From Rhizobium sp. SL42 (GTDB taxonomy: Bacteria > Pseudomonadota > Alphaproteobacteria > Rhizobiales > Rhizobiaceae), in assembly GCF_021729845.1 (NCBI RefSeq), contig NZ_CP063399.1, positions 124,001 to 188,000 on the forward strand: 64,000 bases of DNA. The letters run 5' to 3'. Positions 1 to 7,281 of this stretch are shown here, in pieces; positions within the stretch are counted from its first letter, which is position 1; each line of letters opens with the position of its first letter. Below the pieces are notes generated by a model. The model made no database searches. It was given only the letters and a program-made list of their open reading frames with translations, and was not told the origin of the DNA. The translations under genes were made by a program, and so were the position numbers.

Positions 1-302
1 CGGCGTGTGTGCAGTCCCTGGCAGAAGGGTCGTTGTATTTCCGAGAGTATAGCTCTCTTCCGATTGGCAGGCCGGAGATGCGTCGCACGCGCCCTGCAAT
101 TGCTCATTGATGGGCCGCGACCGCTCGTCGCAGGCGAGAGCCCAATACAAATTCGGGGCCATAGTAAAGAATGGCATGCGTGCTTTTGAAATGAGAATTT
201 AGGCTCCGCGAAAATATCGCATGACCCGATGCCAGTGCCATCTGGAAAAAGGACTGATTTCGATCCCATGTAGGGTGCGATCACTTCATCGGAGCAATTG
301 CA
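1..302. other. left edge, no gene recognised
   Basis: No convincing coding sequence is visible on either strand. The short open frames here show no family resemblance. The last part is probably the upstream region of the gene that starts at 303. Confidence 0.4.
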
Positions 303-674
303 ATGGCAGAGCACGTCGCCAGAGATGTGAGCGACACTGTGTTCGAGATCTTGCCGCCATCACGCGCGCGTAGTCAGGAAGTGATTGCCTGTGATTGTTG
401 TCGAAAGCGAAAGTTGGCATGCGAATTTGACGAAGATGGTTTTGGCATATGCTGTGAATGCCTCTGCTCGGATGCTGTTCTGGCTGGCTGGGATCATTGG
501 ACGGAAGCCGACATGCCGCCGCCATCATCTGACACTGACAATTTCAGTGCGCTCTGTCAGATGAAATCGTCCAGATTCGCCTTATCCGAAAGCTGCGCCG
601 AAATCCGCGAGTTGACAGTGCCGTCGCCACGGTCAAAAACTCATATTGCTACCAAGGGAGATACTGATGGCTGA
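303..674 (+). CDS. small Cys-rich protein with a Zn-cluster-like motif
   Basis: A 123-aa protein I do not recognise as a known family. Around residues 29-56 it carries six or more cysteines spaced C-x2-C-x6-C-x9-C-x2-C-x-C, with the basic run RKRK between the second and third. This resembles the fungal Zn(II)2Cys6 DNA-binding cluster (C-x2-C-x6-C-x5-12-C-x2-C-x6-8-C), except that the last spacing is too short. The rest is low in hydrophobic residues and has no membrane segment. The stop overlaps the start of the SyrB-like gene by 8 bases (ATGGCTGA), which suggests translational coupling. A metal-binding or nucleic-acid-binding role is inference only. Confidence 0.55.
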   Translation: MAEHVARDVSDTVFEILPPSRARSQEVIACDCCRKRKLACEFDEDGFGICCECLCSDAVLAGWDHWTEADMPPPSSDTDNFSALCQMKSSRFALSESCAEIRELTVPSPRSKTHIATKGDTDG

Positions 675-1062
675 CGAAACCAGTTCTGAAATTGTTGCCG
701 AAATTGCGGTGCCAGATGCGCCGGTAAAGGCAAAAAAGACGCGTGGCCCGAACAAGCCAAAGTCAGAGGCCAGCAAAGCCGAACCTGCGACAGTTGTGGC
801 CTCATCGACTAAGCGACACAAACGCGCAGATGTGGATGTCGCGAAGCTAGGCACACCGAAGAGCACAGCGAAAGCCGTCGTCATGGCAACGCTTCGTAAG
901 CAGACCGGCACGTCAGCAACGGCGTCGGCCCCTGCTAACGCTGGTGACGAGTTTGCAGACCTCATCCAGCTAGAGGAGGAAAACAAGACACTGCGAAAGG
1001 CGCTTGCAGACAAACTGCGCCAAGAGAATTCCGACCTTCGCAAGCGGCTTGGCATCACCTGA
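667..1062 (+). CDS. SyrB-like regulator
   Basis: A 131-aa protein resembling the rhizobial SyrB family, which includes symbiotic regulators acting on syrM. The N-terminus is Ala/Lys/Pro-rich and disordered-looking (KAKKTRGPNKPK). The C-terminus from about residue 100 is a short coiled coil (LIQLEEENKTLRKALADKL) ending in the typical NSDLRKRLG. I chose the ATG at 667 because AGGGAGA lies about 8 bases upstream; an in-frame ATG at 646 lacks such a site. It overlaps the preceding Cys-rich gene and is followed by a strong hairpin. SyrB proteins lack an obvious helix-turn-helix, so the regulatory role comes from family knowledge. Confidence 0.7.
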   Translation: MADETSSEIVAEIAVPDAPVKAKKTRGPNKPKSEASKAEPATVVASSTKRHKRADVDVAKLGTPKSTAKAVVMATLRKQTGTSATASAPANAGDEFADLIQLEEENKTLRKALADKLRQENSDLRKRLGIT

Positions 1063-1134
1063 TCGCATATTGGAGGACAACCGGCGACGTGGTGAGACTT
1101 GTCCTGCCCCGAATATGTCGCCTAAGTAGCAATG

Positions 1135-1157
1135 CCGGGTTCGCATCGCGAACCCGG
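1135..1157. terminator. 10-bp perfect hairpin after the syrB-like gene
   Basis: CCGGGTTCGC and GCGAACCCGG are separated by a 3-base loop. No T-run follows, so this may be a factor-dependent terminator or an RNA-stabilising hairpin. A second pair (GGCGAC at 1083-1088, GTCGCC at 1118-1123) lies just upstream. Confidence 0.5.
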
Positions 1158-1250
1158 AGACCAGAAGCATATGTAGAATGCGCGAATGATGGCTTTGTTC
1201 GAGCGCTTTGATGGTGTTTGACGTTGACATCCATTGCAAAGACGGGACCG

Positions 1251-1835
1251 ATGAAGAAACCACAACGAGACTATGTCGTCGAATTCAAAGCGGGACGCCG
1301 GCGGTCAGAGACGCGTGTCACCTCAATCTGGGGCAATACGGATCTTCAGGCGCTTGCGCGGGCGGCAAAAGAAGACGCACCGCATCTGTTCGACGCACCA
1401 ACCGCTGTGGCCATCGGCGTCCAACCAATCGCCACCGAGCTGGGGGCAGCGATGCCGCCCGTTCTTGCACCTGAGACTTCTTTCAAAGGGGTTCAGCCAG
1501 TCGATGAGCCTTTGATCGCGCTAAAACAGCCGGCCGCTCCCGCGGACGGTTGTGGCGCAGCATCCTCTGCCGCTGCACTACCCAAGCAACGGGGCTCCTA
1601 TCAAAGGGGCGGAAAGGCACCACGCAAACCAAGCGGTCGCAGTCCAGGCAGGATGATAACCGAGAGACCCAATGTCGGCTCGTCAGCCTTTGACGTGGAA
1701 GTGTCGATTGAGGAACTGGATGCGCTGACCGCGGAGAACCTTCGCCTTAAAACGCTGTTGGCTAAACAATTGTTGATAGGGCCAGATCATACCACAGACG
1801 AGCGCGGCGAGGTCGCGAAGGAGCACAAAGTTTAA
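1251..1835 (+). CDS. second SyrB-like regulatory protein
   Basis: A 194-aa protein. The N-terminal block (MKKPQRDYVVEFKAGRRR, then TSIWGNTDLQALAR) matches a group of rhizobial small regulators annotated as SyrB-like. A Pro/Ala-rich linker fills the middle. The C-terminus holds a short coiled coil (IEELDALTAENLRLKTLLAK) like that of the neighbour at 667-1062. I chose the ATG at 1251 because the family similarity starts there; an in-frame ATG at 1218 adds eleven residues with no similarity. A paralogue of the preceding gene in architecture but not in detailed sequence. Target genes unknown. Confidence 0.55.
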   Translation: MKKPQRDYVVEFKAGRRRSETRVTSIWGNTDLQALARAAKEDAPHLFDAPTAVAIGVQPIATELGAAMPPVLAPETSFKGVQPVDEPLIALKQPAAPADGCGAASSAAALPKQRGSYQRGGKAPRKPSGRSPGRMITERPNVGSSAFDVEVSIEELDALTAENLRLKTLLAKQLLIGPDHTTDERGEVAKEHKV

Positions 1836-1998
1836 CCGCATTGAGGTAGTGGATGGCGTCCGGCAACTCACCTGCTTCAAGCAGGCCACGGGTGAGTTCA
1901 AAACTCGCTTCCGCTGTCATGGGGAGATCGTTGTCGGATTTGGGATCGCTCCCGTCGCCGAAGCTGCGAGCTTGCTCATCAGTCTGGAGACGACACAT
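1762..1998 (-). CDS. possible small hypothetical protein
   Basis: A 78-aa minus-strand reading frame (starts at 1998 or 1920) with protein-like composition, for example MTAEASFELTRGLLEAGELP and RPRRARLWYDLALSTIV, which would form helices. It overlaps the 3' end of the SyrB-like gene and abuts the nuclease remnant on the other strand. I recognise no family. It may be a real conserved rhizobial small gene or a fortuitous antisense frame. Confidence 0.3.
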   Translation of the reverse strand: MCRLQTDEQARSFGDGSDPKSDNDLPMTAEASFELTRGLLEAGELPDAIHYLNAVKLCAPSRPRRARLWYDLALSTIV

Positions 1999-2229
1999 CG
2001 GAAATGTTTCTGTGGTGATCGCTTCACCTGCGTCGTGGACGCGGATACGCCCTGGATTGAGGGAATGAAAGTCCGTATTGCCGATATCCACGCTCCCGAG
2101 ATCAGCGAGCCGAAATGCGTATCCGAGCTAGCGCTTGGAAGTAGCACAAACGAGCGCCTGATCTTATTGGTCAATCGGGGTCCCTTCAAGCTTCGCGCAC
2201 GGCGCGGACGCGACGAAGAACAGGATTGA
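1996..2229 (+). pseudogene. thermonuclease (SNase-like) remnant
   Basis: The translation contains the core of a staphylococcal-nuclease-fold domain: FTCVVDADTPWIEGMKVRIA followed by DIHAPEIS and EPKCVSELALG. The frame ends early at RGRDEEQD-stop, where intact relatives continue with a catalytic RDxDRYGR segment, so the C-terminal half is missing. The usual VVDGDT is VVDADT here. No start codon or signal peptide joins cleanly to the homologous part. Rhizobial relatives are secreted or membrane-anchored nucleases of unknown role. Clearly a decayed fragment. Confidence 0.6.
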
Positions 2230-2580
2230 TCGCGAGCTTCAGGCCGAGTTTACCCTTGCCGAAAAGTGTCAGATCACCCTGCCAAGGGAGGAACGCTTGC
2301 GGCCTGTGGCTGCGAGGCGTTGCATGGTGGTTTCTCCTTGTCGATTGCTGACATTGCGGGGATGGGCCGCATGCCGGGACAAGCAGGACTGCACTGGTAC
2401 GGTCGCAGCGAAGCGGAGGACTTATCTAAATCTTAGTTTTAGAGCGCGACGAGATGCGAAGCGCCTCGGTGAATTCTGATGGCGGTCAGTCTCTGCCCGA
2501 CGACCGGACTGCAACATCCCCCAGGTCGACGACCTCACTCGGCAAGGACACCGTGGAAGGTCTTTCGCCTTTCGGCACAG
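2230..2580. other. no gene recognised
   Basis: About 350 bases after the nuclease remnant without a supported gene. Possibly more decayed remnant sequence. Confidence 0.4.
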
Positions 2581-2602
2581 AAAACAGCCAATGGCTGGCT
2601 GT
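2581..2602 (-). terminator. intrinsic terminator of the 54-aa gene
   Basis: ACAGCCA (2584-2590) and TGGCTGT (2596-2602) form a 7-bp stem. Read on the minus strand the stem is followed by TTTTC. It lies 15 bases beyond the stop of the 54-aa gene. A second stem, CCGCCCT/AGGGCGG at 2611-2628, overlaps that stop. Confidence 0.55.
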
Positions 2603-2616
2603 GTTGTCTACCGCCC

Positions 2617-2781
2617 TCAGAAGGGCGGCTCGGCATCGGCGCAACCGTCTTGCTCTGCCGCAACAACCCTCAACTCAGCCTGAACCAGTTCCAACTCGGT
2701 CTGGATTTCTCGGCGCTCCGCAGCGTTGCATACGTTCTTCAGCTCGGCGCGCAGTTCTTCGATGTGCTGTTCGATCGTCAT
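2617..2781 (-). CDS. 54-aa conserved plasmid-type small protein
   Basis: A 54-residue protein beginning MTIEQHIEELRAEL and ending DAEPPF. It is strongly charged and predicted to be almost entirely helical or coiled coil. It starts at ATG 2781 with AAGGAG about 8 bases upstream. I recall short proteins of this type downstream of DUF736 genes in rhizobial plasmids, and here it lies about 315 bases downstream of the DUF736 gene on the same strand. Function unknown. The second DUF736 copy at about 5 kb has no such partner. Confidence 0.65.
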   Translation of the reverse strand: MTIEQHIEELRAELKNVCNAAERREIQTELELVQAELRVVAAEQDGCADAEPPF

Positions 2782-3098
2782 CGCCTCATCTCCTTGAGTT
2801 TGTGAAAGACGATCCCGCGAGACGGGGCGGGATGGCGGGGTCAGGGATCGCGGATGCGACCGCCAGCGGCGGCGAGTGGGGGAGGCGATTTCGTGTGGGC
2901 GCTGGCCAAGCGTTCACGCAAAATTGGAGGAACCGCTCGTCCTTGAGGCCGTCATTGCGGCCCGGCATCCTCGCGCGATCTGAGCAGCTATCCCCGTTCT
3001 CGTATGCCACCAATACAGCCGAAGGCGGGTTCGACGCCCGTCTCCCGCTGCCCAATATGGGGGAGAAGGCTCCGCCCGATGGGCAGAGCCTCTACGTC

Positions 3099-3410
3099 TC
3101 AGTCCCGGTTCTGGCGGGACCAGATCAGCTGGTAGCCATCCTCGCCTTCGACTTCGGTCAGAGTTGCGTAGATCGGAGCCGGGAAGCTCGGGTCGTCCAG
3201 CTTGACCGAGAGGTAGTCGCGGTCGCTCTCGGTGGAGCGCTTCTGCCAGGCGGCGCCCAGCTCAACTGCGCCGGCGTAGATGCGGAACTGCGGGCCCTTG
3301 TCGGAGGGGTTCTCGACGCGGGCGATGCGTGCCTTGACGTTGAGGGCGAGGGTGCGGATCGAGCCTGTGAAGCCGGTTTCCGTGGAGGTGAAAGTGCCGA
3401 TGGTCGCCAT
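3099..3410 (-). CDS. DUF736 family protein, copy 1
   Basis: A 103-aa protein starting [20 protein letters not shown]. It matches DUF736, small beta-rich proteins common on rhizobial plasmids and integrative elements, often near transfer or replication genes. Conserved family parts are visible: [33 protein letters not shown] and a terminal LIWSR. The ATG at 3410 has AAGGAA about 7 bases upstream; an in-frame start further up adds an unrelated tail. The protein is identical to that at 4958-5269 because the whole gene is duplicated. The molecular function is not established for the family. Confidence 0.88.
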   Translation of the reverse strand: MATIGTFTSTETGFTGSIRTLALNVKARIARVENPSDKGPQFRIYAGAVELGAAWQKRSTESDRDYLSVKLDDPSFPAPIYATLTEVEGEDGYQLIWSRQNRD

Positions 3411-3530
3411 GGTGATGTTCCTTATCTTCTGTTTCGAGCCGCACCATTGCGGCCTCGATGGCAGTCGCAAAGACCGGGGACGATCGGACCGCACCCGCCG
3501 AATGGCATAGGGCCGCAATGCAATGGAGGA

Positions 3531-3605
3531 CGGCAAGTCGCAGATTTGTGAGTCGGCGAGGAGGATGGCGCAGCCAGCCGGGGTCAAGAAATCTGCGACT
3601 TGCCG
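3531..3605. repeat. 17-bp perfect inverted repeat upstream of DUF736
   Basis: CGGCAAGTCGCAGATTT at 3531-3547 and AAATCTGCGACTTGCCG at 3589-3605 are perfect inverted copies separated by 41 bases. They lie about 120 bases upstream of the DUF736 start. This could be an operator, a cruciform or a small element's ends. Confidence 0.7.
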
Positions 3606-3767
3606 TTGCGGGAAGACGATCGAGGCCCAGCCGCTCCCCGGTCAGACATGCCCCATCGAGCCCGCAGATGGAGCGCCAGGAACTGGGGGAAGGGACATGG
3701 CTATGGCGGTCGTGCACGGACAGCAACTGCTCGGTACCGGTGCGCTGGTCGTCACCTTGCACCCGCT

Positions 3768-4835
3768 TCAGCTCAGACCGTACCAGGTTCCGCGACCTGC
3801 TCCGTGCAGTATCAGGTGTCCCTCATCGGTCAACGCGCGCAGATGATCCTTAACGGTATTCCGGCTTGCACCCGTGGCCTTGGCCGCGTCCATCACGGTC
3901 ACGCGCCCACGCTCTCGCGCCAGTTCCAGGATAGAGACCGACAACTCCGGCATATCGCCGAGCAGGATGCGCTCACGTTCCATCTTCCGCTCGAGGCGCT
4001 GCTTCTGTCGCTGCAGGCTTCGCAGGAAAAACTCAACCCAGGGATTCCAGTCCTGTCGATCCGTGCGGATCGTCCCTTGTGTGCGGCGAAGTGCCAGATA
4101 GTAGGCTTCCTTGTTCTGCTCGACGATGCTTTCGAGCGAACTGTAGGGCACATAGGCATAGCCGGCGCGAAGGAGCAGCAGGGTTGTCAGCGCCCGTGAC
4201 AGGCGGCCATTGCCATCCTGGAACGGATGGATCTCCAGAAAGACCACGACGAAGACGGCGACGATCAAGAGAGGGTGGAACGTGCCATCCATTTCCTGTG
4301 TCTGCTGCCAGGCCACCAGCTCCGCCATGCGACGCGGCGTATCGAATGGAGAGGCTGTCGCAAAGACGACGCCAAGGCTCACACCGTTCTCGTCGAATGC
4401 CTCGACATTGTTGGAAAGGGTCTTCCAGTCGCCCCGGTGTCGCTCGTCCTTGGTCGAGTGGGCGAGCAGATCCCGATGAAGCTGGCGTATGTGATTTTCG
4501 TTGAGAGGGATCGCGTCGAAGGCGGAGAAGATCGTCTCCATCACCTCGGCATAGCCTGCGACTTCCTGTTCGTCGCGGCTCGAGAAAGAGCCGATCCGCA
4601 GGTTGACGAGCAGCCGCTCGACCTCGCGGTCACTTAGCTTGGCACCCTCGATGCGGGTCGACGATCCGATGCTTTCGATCGTCGCAACCCGGCGCAGGCT
4701 CGACAGGCGGTCGGGCGCAATGCGGCCAAGGGCCCGCCACGCGCCCTTAAACTCGTCGATCTCTGCGATGAGTGACAGGATCTCGGGTGTGATCCGCAAT
4801 GTCGAGAGGTCGAGAGCCGGCATCCAATGTCCCAT
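3768..4835 (-). CDS. Fic-domain AMP-transferase-type protein with own inhibitory motif and C-terminal wHTH
   Basis: About 355 aa from ATG 4835. The central Fic domain carries the full catalytic motif HPFQDGNGR, so the enzyme should transfer AMP (or another phosphate-containing group) to hydroxyl side chains of target proteins. About 50 residues in, SSTRIEG matches the (S/T)xxxE(G/N) inhibitory helix of class II Fic proteins, in which the inhibitor is part of the same chain. The C-terminus is a winged-helix domain (ARERGRVTVMDAAKATGASR). No separate antitoxin gene is adjacent. Longer starts at 4892 (ATG) and 4916 (TTG) are open but lack ribosome sites. The gene sits exactly between two 640-bp direct repeats. 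Confidence 0.85.
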   Translation of the reverse strand: MGHWMPALDLSTLRITPEILSLIAEIDEFKGAWRALGRIAPDRLSSLRRVATIESIGSSTRIEGAKLSDREVERLLVNLRIGSFSSRDEQEVAGYAEVMETIFSAFDAIPLNENHIRQLHRDLLAHSTKDERHRGDWKTLSNNVEAFDENGVSLGVVFATASPFDTPRRMAELVAWQQTQEMDGTFHPLLIVAVFVVVFLEIHPFQDGNGRLSRALTTLLLLRAGYAYVPYSSLESIVEQNKEAYYLALRRTQGTIRTDRQDWNPWVEFFLRSLQRQKQRLERKMERERILLGDMPELSVSILELARERGRVTVMDAAKATGASRNTVKDHLRALTDEGHLILHGAGRGTWYGLS

Positions 4836-4898
4836 CCGTTTCCATCCGAAACGGTATGACACATCGATATCCGTTCTTCCATCCAATTTCATCCGAAA
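4831..4898 (-). promoter_or_regulatory. paired 20-bp repeats at the fic start
   Basis: On the minus strand TTTCGGATGAAATTGGATGG (4898-4879) and TTTCGGATGGAAACGGATGG (4851-4832) match at 17 of 20 positions, 47 bases apart. They lie across the likely start of fic. They may be an operator recognised by the Fic protein's own winged helix. If the start is at 4892 they would be coding. Confidence 0.45.
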
Positions 4899-4957
4899 AA
4901 GGGATGGGGACGACAAGCAAGGAGAAGGCTCCGCCCGATGGGCAGAGCCTCTACGTC

Positions 4958-5269
4958 TCAGTCCCGGTTCTGGCGGGACCAGATCAGCTGGTAGCCATCC
5001 TCGCCTTCGACTTCGGTCAGAGTTGCGTAGATCGGAGCCGGGAAGCTCGGGTCGTCCAGCTTGACCGAGAGGTAGTCGCGGTCGCTCTCGGTGGAGCGCT
5101 TCTGCCAGGCGGCGCCCAGCTCAACTGCGCCGGCGTAGATGCGGAACTGCGGGCCCTTGTCGGAGGGGTTCTCGACGCGGGCGATGCGTGCCTTGACGTT
5201 GAGGGCGAGGGTGCGGATCGAGCCTGTGAAGCCGGTTTCCGTGGAGGTGAAAGTGCCGATGGTCGCCAT
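4958..5269 (-). CDS. DUF736 family protein, copy 2
   Basis: A 103-aa protein identical in translation to the copy at 3099-3410, with the same start and ribosome site. It lies upstream of fic on the same strand, about 120 bases from it, so read-through from this gene could reach fic. It lacks the 54-aa downstream partner found after copy 1. Family and role are as for copy 1. Confidence 0.88.
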   Translation of the reverse strand: MATIGTFTSTETGFTGSIRTLALNVKARIARVENPSDKGPQFRIYAGAVELGAAWQKRSTESDRDYLSVKLDDPSFPAPIYATLTEVEGEDGYQLIWSRQNRD

Positions 5270-5389
5270 GGTGATGTTCCTTATCTTCTGTTTCGAGCCG
5301 CACCATTGCGGCCTCGATGGCAGTCGCAAAGACCGGGGACGATCGGACCGCACCCGCCGAATGGCATAGGGCCGCAATGCAATGGAGGA

Positions 5390-5464
5390 CGGCAAGTCGC
5401 AGATTTGTGAGTCGGCGAGGAGGATGGCACAGCCAGCCGGGGTCAAGAAATCTGCGACTTGCCG
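5390..5464. repeat. 17-bp inverted repeat, second copy
   Basis: Same inverted pair as at 3531-3605, carried in repeat copy 2 (arms 5390-5406 and 5448-5464). Confidence 0.7.
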
Positions 5465-5728
5465 TTGCGGGAAGACGATCGAGGCCCAGCCGCTCCCCGG
5501 TCAGACATGCCCCATCGAGCCCGCAGATGGAGCGCCAGGAACTGGGGGAAGGGACATGGCCGCGCCGCATGAAACGCCCATTTCGATAGCGGCTCACAAG
5601 CGTGATCGCCTGAAACCGCCCGTTGATTGCGCTTCATCCCCAGCCGAAACGCTTGCCGGGCGCAAACACAGTTGCGGCCACGACTACGCGCGCTATCGTC
5701 TGTCAGCGAATCGTCGTTCGGAAAATCC

Positions 5729-5902
5729 ATGCGCCAGCAGACAAAGCCGTTCACCGTCGAGCGAAAATCGTCCGGTAAACTCAAATCCGATAGCAACTGG
5801 CCCTCGACCTGGGGAAAGTTGGATCTCACGATGCAGGATCCGCACGTTGAACGGGTCCTGCTAGAGGAAACGGCCGCCGGCGGGGACGAAGGCCGTCGCT
5901 GA
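5729..5902 (+). CDS. 57-aa small hypothetical protein
   Basis: A short basic protein starting MRQQTKPFTVERKSSGKLKS and containing STWGKLDLT. The pattern resembles short conserved proteins I recall from rhizobial plasmids, but I cannot name a family. The longer frame from 5627 has no similarity in its extra part. The ribosome site is weak. Function unknown. Confidence 0.4.
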   Translation: MRQQTKPFTVERKSSGKLKSDSNWPSTWGKLDLTMQDPHVERVLLEETAAGGDEGRR

Positions 5903-6339
5903 TCGTCTGGTTGGCCTCAAGCCGCCCTGCTACCGCCTTCCGCTGCCCCCTGCAGGTCATGAAGAAAACTCACGCCGCGCTGCGCATGTGCCGCCGCCTG
6001 AAAGATGGCACGCTTGTCGTCCGAAAGGACGCGCAGTTATCCGCAGCAGCTCATAATGCGAAGGAACGCCACCAGATTGGCTCAAGTCTGGGGTTTTAGG
6101 CCGCGTTCCTCCGCATTATTTCAGAGGGTATCCAGCCAGACGCTTAGGGTAGCGGCTCATATTGCTCGGGCAAACGGCCGGAATGCGCCAATTGCGCTCA
6201 CGCTAAAGGAGTGGCGTTCTTTTGCCGATGTGGTTGCTATAGCCCTTACACTGTTGTTACCCACCGTGCATTCTTCGCCGCCACATCGAGAACGAGTATG
6301 TGATGCAACTCAACCCGCATAAATTTGGGACAATATGGT
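5903..6339. other. non-coding stretch with a long inverted repeat
   Basis: No gene recognised. ATAATGCGAAGGAACGC (6053-6069) pairs with GCGTTCCTCCGCATTAT (6103-6119) with one mismatch and a 33-base spacer. It could be a structured RNA, a terminator or a recombination site. Confidence 0.4.
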
Positions 6340-7089
6340 TCATGCGCAGCCAGTTCGAAGCGCACGTGCCCAATCGAAGCGTTCTCGCTTCTCGGCAAGA
6401 AGGGCCTCATTTTCCCAGTCATAGGCAATGGACAGAAACTCAGTACGCCAATAGCCAGATTGTTTTTCGACGATTGCATATCGGGCATGCGGCGCCCCGG
6501 CTTCATTGCGATGCAGATAAGGATGAGCCTCTTCATAGGCCGGCAGGCCAACACTCCCTGGGTTGACGACGAGACGCCCATCGGCAAGGCGCATTTCACG
6601 CGCGAGATGCGTATGCCCGCACAAGACGACCGCTGCATCGACGCCCGAGAGCCTACCTTCAACTTCCGAGGTCGTGGCCACACGACGGCCATCCGGCTCG
6701 ACGGTTTCCAGGAGATATTCAAGATCGCTTGCAGGCGTTCCATGAAACAGGAAAACTCCATGGCTGAGCATCAGCTGCTCGGGCATACCCCCGATCCACG
6801 CCATCTGTTCGGCGGATAGCGTATCCCTGGCAAACGCATCCGACAGGCCCAGCTCCGATCTGGGAAGTGACAAGAGTTGGCGTTCATGGTTACCGCTCAC
6901 GGTAGGAAGGCCAAGCGGCATGAGCCGAGCGGCCGTTTCGCGCGGATAGAGCGGTCCGGAAACGATATCCCCCAGATTGACGATCATGTCGCAATTCCGC
7001 TCGGCAACATCCGACAAGACAGCATCGAGAGCGGCAATGTTGCTGTGAATGTCCGCGATGACGGCGATTCTATATAGACCGGTCGGCAT
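6340..7089 (-). CDS. metallophosphoesterase, YfcE/MJ0936 type
   Basis: A 249-aa calcineurin-like phosphoesterase. The metal-binding motifs appear in order: ADIHSN near the N-terminus, NLGDIVSGP, SGNHE, and C-terminal CGHTHLAREM with NPGSVG. Such enzymes use two divalent metals to cleave phosphodiesters; the substrate here is unknown. I chose ATG 7089 because GGGGATAGG lies just upstream and family similarity begins there; upstream in-frame codons to 7185 give no similarity. It is divergent from the hydrolase-AraC fusion, leaving about 190 bases for both promoters. Confidence 0.85.
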   Translation of the reverse strand: MPTGLYRIAVIADIHSNIAALDAVLSDVAERNCDMIVNLGDIVSGPLYPRETAARLMPLGLPTVSGNHERQLLSLPRSELGLSDAFARDTLSAEQMAWIGGMPEQLMLSHGVFLFHGTPASDLEYLLETVEPDGRRVATTSEVEGRLSGVDAAVVLCGHTHLAREMRLADGRLVVNPGSVGLPAYEEAHPYLHRNEAGAPHARYAIVEKQSGYWRTEFLSIAYDWENEALLAEKRERFDWARALRTGCA

Positions 7090-7281
7090 AATCCTATCCC
7101 CAATGGCTTGCAGATTGGAGAACAGTTGCTTGGCAACCCGGCCCGTGACAACCCTTGGTATCGTCCGCTTTGCCGATTGCAGCAAGAAACGTAAACCCGC
7201 CCGTAGGTGTGATGGTTGAATGTCGGACCTGCCTGACTATGATATGCGGGTTATGTTCCGCCTGTTGTCACCGGGGAAGCA

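Larger units (their letters stand above)
3062..3701. repeat. 640-bp direct repeat, copy 1
   Basis: Aligned by eye, 3062-3701 equals 4921-5560 at a constant offset of 1859, with one difference seen (G at 3570, A at 5429). The unit carries a complete DUF736 gene, its upstream region and a 17-bp inverted repeat. The two copies bracket the fic gene. Confidence 0.9.
4921..5560. repeat. 640-bp direct repeat, copy 2
   Basis: Second copy of the unit at 3062-3701, same orientation, one difference seen. The left boundary follows the fic promoter region directly; the right boundary is within GGGACATGGC. Confidence 0.9.

Noticed and set aside
2454..3551. Long plus-strand open frame of 365 codons
   Set aside because: It runs antisense over the DUF736 gene and the 54-aa gene, has no family similarity, and partly recurs in the duplicated unit only because the DNA is repeated.
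3062..5560. Composite transposon built from the 640-bp repeats
   Set aside because: The repeats contain no transposase and no terminal inverted repeats at their outer borders; unequal recombination or segment duplication fits better.
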